This document shows positions 12,701 to 21,700 of a DNA stretch of 64,000 nucleotides, in pieces. Every line of letters begins with the position of its first letter. Position 1 is the stretch's first letter. The notes beneath the pieces were generated by a model. It did no database searches. It was not told the DNA's origin and saw only the letters and a program-made list of their open reading frames with translations. Both the position numbers and the translations under genes were made by a program. Source of the DNA: Hofstenia miamia (taxonomy: Eukaryota > Xenacoelomorpha > Acoela); contig SCFE01000014.1 in the NCBI GenBank assembly GCA_004352715.1, forward strand, positions 381,293-445,292, in the 5' to 3' direction.

Positions 12701-15700
12701 TTGTAGCCCTAAGTTGCATTTGTATAGAAATATCTTTAATTTGAGTATTCATTTGAAATTCTTGTCATTTTTAGATTTGAAACCTAGCTGAACTTTTGCC
12801 ATTTTCAGCCTGACAAACATTTCGACTGTAACATTATTTAAAAAATAAGAATTTTCCGTCTTCGTTTCCAACTATTTTTCTTATGGGTATTTAATTGGCG
12901 CTTTTAATATAAATTGAGTTACTCCTCCTATAAGTTATGAATAATTTCTGCATTCATTGCTTAAGTTTTGATTAGATTCTACGTTATAAATATAGGTCTT
13001 CACAGGTTTTCAATTATTTTGTAAACAAATAAGTTATAAAGTCAGTAAAATTTATCCAAAGAATAACAATAATTACTGAAAAAATAACAAATTGTTTAAA
13101 GATAATTGATGTTTTGGATTTGTTTATTTGTCTCAGCCGTAGTTCCCATTCGAGGACGTTATTGAAAATTATATCCTGTTCCTAAATAGTTATTGCATTA
13201 AAAATCTTTTAGATTAAGTCGCTCCAATGAAGAAATCGTTCTTGACATTTCTCATGATATCTTGCAACGCATTCCAGCCAGTGTTGAACCTGCACAAGAA
13301 ACAGAAGCAGCAGCTGCCTCTTCAAAGAAAATTGGGTTGAAAATGCCAACTCAGCTTTCCAAGCTTCCAGCATATTTAAACTCAATAAAAAAGCATCCGA
13401 AATTAAAGGTCTCACAATCCGGTAATATATAGAAATATTATAATAAATAATGTATATTACCCAACTTCTTTGTAAGCTGTCAGTCCTGTCTATAGAACGA
13501 TATTAGGTTTTGATACGTAAGTATATATCAAAATAATTTCAACTTGTTCCTAATTGCTTGGATTATAGCAAAGTTGCAATAAATCGTAATACTGTACGAC
13601 ATAGTTTTCATCATTCCTTTTCACTGTTTCTTTATTGCTTTATTAGAAGTACGCTATAATTTACAACCAAACTGTGTATACCTCAATTATTTGAGTAAAC
13701 TGGGTTTATGATCTTTAAAAGGTTCTCTCTTTGTTAGTTACATTAACTGGAGATTAAGCTTGAAAATGTTGACTCGGCCAAAGTTAAAAATGAAATTGAC
13801 TGATTGTAACAAAAACTATTTGTTCATAAAAAATTGTAGATTTGCTGATCGCTTATTTTTCACAGATGTTGCTATTTATTTAGGGGTCAGGAAGGGGTTT
13901 AAAAATTTTTGTTTTCTAAGAAATTGCTGATGAATTGCCTGAGCCTGAAAATTCCATATCATTTTCATAAAATTATTATTAAATGTAATTTGCAACATAA
14001 AATTTTAAAACAATAAGATATATCAATTCAGAGTTTCGACGAAGTACTTGATAGTCAAGTATTGTATTAAATGTAGGGATAGCTGATATTTGAAAATACG
14101 TACTTGACACTTCTCTGAATTACTTTAGAAAGTTTGTTCCTCCACAATCGTCAAATCAGAAATAGTAATTCAGTCAGCAATTCAGAAACTTCTGGATTTA
14201 CAAGCTACATTAGCAGCAGTTGAAAGATTTTTTAATAAAGAGCACTAATCTTACTCCCACTTGAGTGAAACTAAATCCACTAGTGAAAAACGTTTGTTTG
14301 CTTGATATAACCACAATTTTTACTGATTTTGATGATGTTAGGAAACTGCTTAAAATGCTAGTATTTTTGTAAGTGCTTGATAGTACGCACTTGGAAAATT
14401 GTTAAAGTACTTTTTACTTGGTAAATTTCTGCTTGGCAATACCCTGGATCAATTACTCTTTTAATTTTTTTTTAAAGTCTCGCATTTTGTAAATTTGAAA
14501 CTTCTCCGATATTGGTAATTTTCATGAATATAATTTATGTTTATAACTGAATTCAATTTTAAAATTTATATTTCTTATTTTCTATTTAGATATTGATGCA
14601 TTACTTGGTCATTTAAACTCTGCGTTGGTGACTTTTCTACGTCAAGAGATTGTGCGTTTTGATAGATTGTTAAGTGAAATCGTCTCCTCTTTGCGATCTG
14701 TAGTGTTGGCTGTTAAAGGCGAGATAGTAATGTCTGATCAACTGGAAGCGATCTACAACGCTTTACTTATGCAAAGAGTACCAGTGTCTTGGCAGGTAAG
14801 TTTCCAAACTCTTATCCCTATATCTTTTCTAAGTTCTGCCTCAAGATGAGGCACTATTCTAACCTTAAACTGTTGCTGATGTCCCACATTTTCACACAAG
14901 TTTCTTCAAGTGTATTAAAAAAATTTAGGATTCATCGGATATTAACTCATCTTATTTCGCGCTTGAAAATTCCGATTTCTTAAAATTTTCAATTTCTCTC
15001 CCTGTCTAATGTTTAGTTTATCCGGAGGTGTAAGGCCCATGTAGGCAATAATGAACCTCAACTATTTCTTTTCGACATAGATAGACCATCCAAGTCTCAT
15101 TGAGGTGTACTTTGCAAGGTGCGTGCTATACTGGGCATGGTTTTAAAACGTAACGGAAAGATATTCACACTCTATCATGTCGTGCTCCAAAATTGTGAAT
15201 ATCTCTTAGTTCGTGAGCTATAGGCTTTTAAAATTGTTTCAATGAACCATCAGATGTTTAAAAAATTCCTAAACAGTTTAAGGTTAATGACTTTCTTTTT
15301 ATAGTGACTTTTTGCCCCTTACAATAACTACTATGCTATCTAAGTGGTTTATTTAGAGCATCTCTTACGAAAGCACAAAATCTTTGACTGGCTGGGTAGA
15401 AGATTTATGCGAACGAATAGACTTTATTGCCTTCTGGGCCGATAGCATTCTTCAAGCGGCATCTACCGTTGTTACTGGAAAATCGGAGCAAAGTATTATT
15501 GCTAAGGACGGTCATTTTCAATTGCCAACTCAGCCCCAAAGTTTTTGGCTCCCATCTTTTTTCTTCCCTCAAGGTGATGCTTGTCTACGGTTCAAACTGC
15601 ATAATGAACTAAACGATTCCAAGTAGTTTCTTATAAATTTTTATATAATTTCTCACAAAGTAAAATTGATAAAGTGAACAATATTGTATCGAAACATGCC

Positions 15701-18700
15701 CACGTTTATAGACATCATCTAATAATTGGGACAGTGCGATTTAGGATATTCTTTGGTGGATCTAGTCGAATCAAGTCAGTCTTTTAAAATTGAGTCGATT
15801 CGGATTTTGAATCTCGAGTCTTGCCTACGAACATAGGCCTATCAATACCATAGATTTAAAGTCACCATTATATAATCAATTGTTTTCCCAATACAAATAT
15901 ATAAATTCTAGCAGTTACGTTTGTGATTGCATGGATCAATTACTTCAGAAAAGTGCTACATAGTGGATCAGAGATAAAAACGGTACCCTCAATTGGCGAC
16001 TATGAGCGTTCGGTTCCAGTCTTTCTGTGAGCGATGACCGGTGTTGACATTGCTGTTTCGCTCCGTTTTTTGCATTACACAATGCATTTGTGCTGTTGAA
16101 GGAATGTATATTGAACGCATAGGCAATTTAGTTCTCGGATTAATCTTAAATATCGTATTGTTTATTTAAAAACAGAAACCAAAAAATCGAGACAAGTCAC
16201 CCAATGCTTTTAATGTTGCAAGTTAGTTGTTTGAATATTTGTAATCCTATGTAAATAATTATTCCGTGATAAATTTTAGTAATTATTGGCACGACACCCG
16301 TAGTAAATTAAACGTGACGTTTACTCTGAAAAATATAATAATGAATTATGGAATTTTATTGGTTTTCGCCTTTAAAATACAGTGGGTAATGGGCATGCTT
16401 TCTGTTTATATAAGTTCTAAATCATTACTATTACGATTTATTTGCAAAGTATAACAGTAAAAGTTAAATGGAGAGATGTACAGGTTCGAAGGTATATGCA
16501 TAAGTATACCAAATATATACTTTATAGTATACGTATAGTAACATATATCAGATTTATGGTGTATATGTATAACCAGGTTTAAGCTGTAAATGCGGTTTAT
16601 TTAATGTTTTCTACAGATGATGCACTGGATTTTCAAGAAAATGACCACATACAATTTAAGACACTATTTGTGTATTTAATAAAAAACAATGAAATAATAA
16701 ACAATGAAGACTTGATCCACGTTAGTGAATTGCAGATGTGATCTACTAACTTTTCGCACAACTGTACATAAGTGAACTTTTTTGTAAATTACTGTGTATT
16801 TACATTACAGTCATATTTAAATAAATATAATTTTGGTAGTCACGTGGTTTCACAGCTTGACTACTACTACTACTAATAGGCTTTATTGCCATATTGACAC
16901 TAATTACAAATTAACACTGAGCACAAAAATCAATAAAAAGTCAATGAGGACTGGCATGTAAAGCAAAGACAAATAGTATTTTTCGAGCACGAATTTCCTT
17001 GATCATATCTTTGCACAAAACGCTCCCAGAAGAGGTCTCTGTGCTAAGGTTTTACTGATTCCGGAGAATGAAAAAAATTATACTCGTATTTGTATGGATG
17101 AAGTTCGCCAACAAAACAATGCGATTGTAAAAGAATGGCATGCATCTTCTTTTATGGAGAAAACGAGATCTGAAAAGGGCAATATTTTGGGATCTCAAAC
17201 CAGGTCGTAATGGTACATAGAAGGAAAGATAGGAAAAATGCTCTAAATAGTAATAGCCATTTAGCATTTTGTTAAAAAATAATAAATCCATCAGCTGTGA
17301 AGGTTGTAGGCTAAAGGAAGCAGATTTAGTCGCTTTAAACATTTTATGTAGCCACTTGGTGCATCGACCTTGAAATTTTTCAAGCAAGGTAACTCGAGTG
17401 ATATCAGCATGCCACATGGGTGAGGTCAATCTAGAAAGAATTAAGGAATGTGACGTATTAGCGAAAGAAGAGTGGTATTGCAAGATTTTAGCTTTTATAT
17501 AAAATGTGCAGACCAGCTCAGATCGAAACTGAGATGGCTGTTTTATGGTATCGTCAGTGAAAATGAGAGGCAGGGAGGTAACGCATACATCGGGCATGTC
17601 GTTAATAAATATCAAAAGCAACAAGGGCCCCAAAACTCAACCCTGCGGCACCCCACTCGTGACGTCACGAGATTGTGATAGCGTGGAATTTATGAGAACA
17701 CGCTGTTTTCTTTGAGTGAGTAAGAACCTAGCAATTTCAGCACCAATACCAAGAGCCTTAATTTTTCTTAAAAGAATGGAATGAGGGACTCTATCGAATG
17801 CTTTGCTAAAATCGAGAAATAACATGTATAGAGGTGAATCATTATCATAGCTGTTATTAACTAAAACCAGGTAGGCTAGAAGGTGTAAAGTTGTTGAGCG
17901 TTTTTTTGACAAAGCCATACTGGTACGTCGTCAGATGATCAATAAAGATGCGATGCAGAACTTTGAATATTATTTTTTCGAATGCAAGTGAGATCTTGCA
18001 AAGGAGACTGACAGGCCTGTAGTTTTTAACACAATGTCTATTCCCACTTATAAAAATTGGGCGAACTGTTGCATTTTTCCAAACATCGGGGAAAGTGTCT
18101 GAGTCAATACAGTGACGAAAAAGTGCCAAAATATAAGGGCTGAGTTCAGCGCCATATTTTGAGATGAAAGATCCCGGAATGTTATCTTGACCACATTCAG
18201 TTGATGAAGATTTATTCTCTAAATTATGCAAAAGTCTGAAACATGATCTAAGACTTGTCCAGGAAAACCATCTTGTCGAGTTCAACGGAGTCTAGGAGTC
18301 CATTAGTCCTTTCCTGTTGATCACATAGTAAACGTAACGATATAAATTTATCATAGAGAGTACAATTTATTATAGAGATGGGCAGAATGTGATGAGTAAT
18401 ATGAAGGAAGGAGATTTCGTTTTCTCCTTTTGACAGGTACGTATCGAGATATCACATCAAATAGATTTGAATGCCAGGATTGAACAAAATCATGACTCTG
18501 TAACTGAAAAGAGAACAACGATGTTGGTAGATGTACTGATAAATCAATTTCGGATGCTTGTAAGAAGCTGTATATAGCAATAGTTGAAGAGTTAAGATGA
18601 AGAACGGCGTCAGGATTAGTAATAATTGACATGTTTAAGTTAAGATAAACAATAGCATGATCAGAGAAACTTTGCTCTGGTTTGACAACATCAACTATCC

Positions 18701-21700
18701 TAGCATCAGGTGAACTCAAGAAGATTAAATCTANAAAAAGTGCCAAAATATAAGGGCTGAGTTCAGCGCCATATTTTGAGATGAAAGATCCCGGAATGTT
18801 ATCTTGACCACATTCAGTTGATGAAGATTTATTCTCTAAATTATGCAAAAGTCTGAAACATGATCTAAGACTTGTCCAGGAAAACCATCTTGTCGAGTTC
18901 AACGGAGTCTAGGAGTCCATTAGTCCTTTCCTGTTGATCACATAGTAAACGTAACGATATAAATTTATCATAGAGAGTACAATTTATTATAGAGATGGGC
19001 AGAATGTGATGAGTAATATGAAGGAAGGAGATTTCGTTTTCTCCTTTTGACAGGTACGTATCGAAATATCACATCAAATAGATTTGAATGCCAGGATTGA
19101 ACAAAATCATGACTCTGTAACTGAAAAGAGAACAACGATGTTGGTAGATGTACTGATAAATCAATTTCGGATGCTTGTAAGAAGCTGTATATAGCAATAG
19201 TTGAAGAGTTAAGATGAAGAACGGCGTCAGGATTAGTAATAATTGACATGTTTAAGTTAAGATAAACAATAGCATGATCAGAGAAACTTTGCTCTGGTTT
19301 GACAACATCAACTATCCTAGCATCAGGTGAACTCAAGAAGATTAAATCTAATGTATTTCCAGATAAATGAGTTGGGAATTCAATGATCTGATCAAAAAGC
19401 CCAAAAAGGTCAAGTACTTCATTGTCATAAATATGTGGTGAAAACCGAGAATTCCAGCCAACATTAGGCATGTTAAACTCGCCAAAAATATACGTCTTGC
19501 ACAGTGCTTAGAGATGTGGTGTTTTAAAAGACAGTCAATTAAAAAGCGGAATGTGGGGCTGAAGCTTATTACTAAATCAGCAATATCAGACCTATAAGAA
19601 CTTTGAGTTGACGAGTTGTAAATGCACAAAGCAAGGATAACATGTGGCTTGAATTTGAAAATAGCACCACAAAGGCAAACTGTCGAGCTTAAGGGAACTT
19701 CAATAAAACTAAAAGAGGAATTTCATGATATCATCGAACCACCCTGTTCTCTTGATGTTCCTCTATAAACACGAGCAGCAATATGTAGGTGATCTGTTGG
19801 CAGTATGTTAGTAGTAATAGATGAGGCTAACCACGTCTCTTCCAGTCACATCACATTGGAATCATTCTTTGCAATAAACGATTGAAGGGAAAGACGGCGA
19901 TCGATATTGAGCAAACTTTGACTATTTGTGTACAAAAATCTTAATGTAAACGGAATAGCGGAATCTCAAGGAACATCAGCTAGTCAATTTTGAATTTCTT
20001 CGGCAGTAGGAACATAGATATGAACACCATTTTGTAGTAACTGAAAGTTTTTAATTCGCAACCGACTACGTTCAATACCAGATTGCATTAAATCATAACA
20101 TTTCGTTAACAGTAGCTTCTCTTTAGCTCTATCGGATGCAGAACGTTCTGGAAAGACATAGATGTTACCATGCAGATCTCTAAGTTTTCTCGAATTAGCT
20201 AACATGCATTTTTTCGTCCACTCAGAGCCAATATCAATAAGGATAGTACGACGGCGATTTTCCTTTTGCTTACCAAGACGAAAACAAGAGTACACATGTG
20301 AGGAGGTAAAGCCGAGATATTCAACCACTTCAGTTACTTTATTGCAATCATGTAAATTTTTATCTGGTTCTGATAAACTAAAATGCGCTTGGGGAACTCC
20401 AACCAGTTTAATTCGTTATCTATAAATGTTAGATTCGTAGGACGAATTACTATTCGGCGGCAAATAAATCTGCGAATTCGTTGATAGCGTGATTGATTTG
20501 ATAAGGTCCTGTATTTCGTTTATATCATTTGCGTTTTCAGTAATAAAATCACAAATTTTTCTGTTAGCTTCTTGGAGAAAGAGAATGAAGTTCACGGACG
20601 AATTAAACTCCGAGTCTTTAGAAACATTGGAAAGGTGTGATTTAGCTGCACTAAAGAATTCGTTCTTCTTACCGGCATTGACACATTCCGTGCAGAATAT
20701 CAGCAAGTGATTCTTGTACTGTAGGAAGTTATCAATAAAGGCTGCAGAAAATCCAGTACACTTCTTTGAAAGATGTAGAACACATGCACAGTTTGAACAT
20801 ATAAATATCCTGCATTCATCAATTATTTCATTTCAGCAATGCTTGCAAGTATTTAATTGAATTGTAAGGTAAACATATTAGTTCGTGCGGCTTCGAGACA
20901 CCAATTAGATTTGAGAAATTCTGATACTAAATTAGTTGACTAGAAACACACCTCAAAGTCACCGATTTTGACAGGTGAGGTGAAACTAAGGGTGACCGGT
21001 TCCGGTCTGATCCGAAGGTCAGTACCGACCGTCTTCCATCTGTGTAGTGGATACCAATGATTATCAATCAATTCTAACATCTTGATGTTAGTTACGATCA
21101 TTCGCTAAACAATATGGCTTACCGCCAATAAACCTAAAATAATGTTTTGTGGAGAGCTTTCCAATCAGGAAATTATATATTTTTTTCAATTAAGCAATCA
21201 TGCAATGTATTATCCAATAGCAAATCAACACACCTCAAGTTGGCTTGACCCTGCTTGAAGTTGCGATATTCCCAGTGCAGTTCTTAGAATGTATTTAAGA
21301 TTTATTCTAGATAAATGGCATGTTTGTATTTTGAGTCTCCTACATATGTATGTTCTTTCTTGGAATGCTTTTTTAGTATTTATTTCAACATCATTGCATT
21401 GAAGAATTGCTTTTTAATTGATATGAAATATCGACTTTTTGCAAGCGAGAGATTTAAGTTGGGATGTAATACTTGCCTTTAATGAAGAAATAGTGTGTAG
21501 TTTGTTCCTAAATATTGTTTTGGCAACTACTGATTGTTAAATTTAAATTGTGTGTCTCCACCTCATTACCATTAAAGTATCACTTTACTACCCATGCGCA
21601 ACTTTGTGGTGAATAGGAAAATTGGGAGCGAACTCTTTTTAAAAAAATACACTTCTCGATTTATACAGTGTTGTAGAAAATTACACTCTCTAATAATACA

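Larger units (their letters stand above)
16862..20890 (-). mobile_element. Decayed CR1-like non-LTR retrotransposon, antisense in the dynein intron
   Basis: On the minus strand, ORF1 (PHD finger and RRM-like region) is followed by an apurinic-type endonuclease and a reverse transcriptase. The 3' end is a (TAG)n tail just after an AATAAA, seen on the plus strand as ACTACTACTACTACTA near 16861. Stops and frameshifts break both ORFs. A stretch of 616 bp is present twice around the single N at 18734, probably an assembly artefact, so the true element is near 3.4 kb. PHD-bearing ORF1 and a microsatellite tail suit the CR1 group. Confidence 0.85.
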
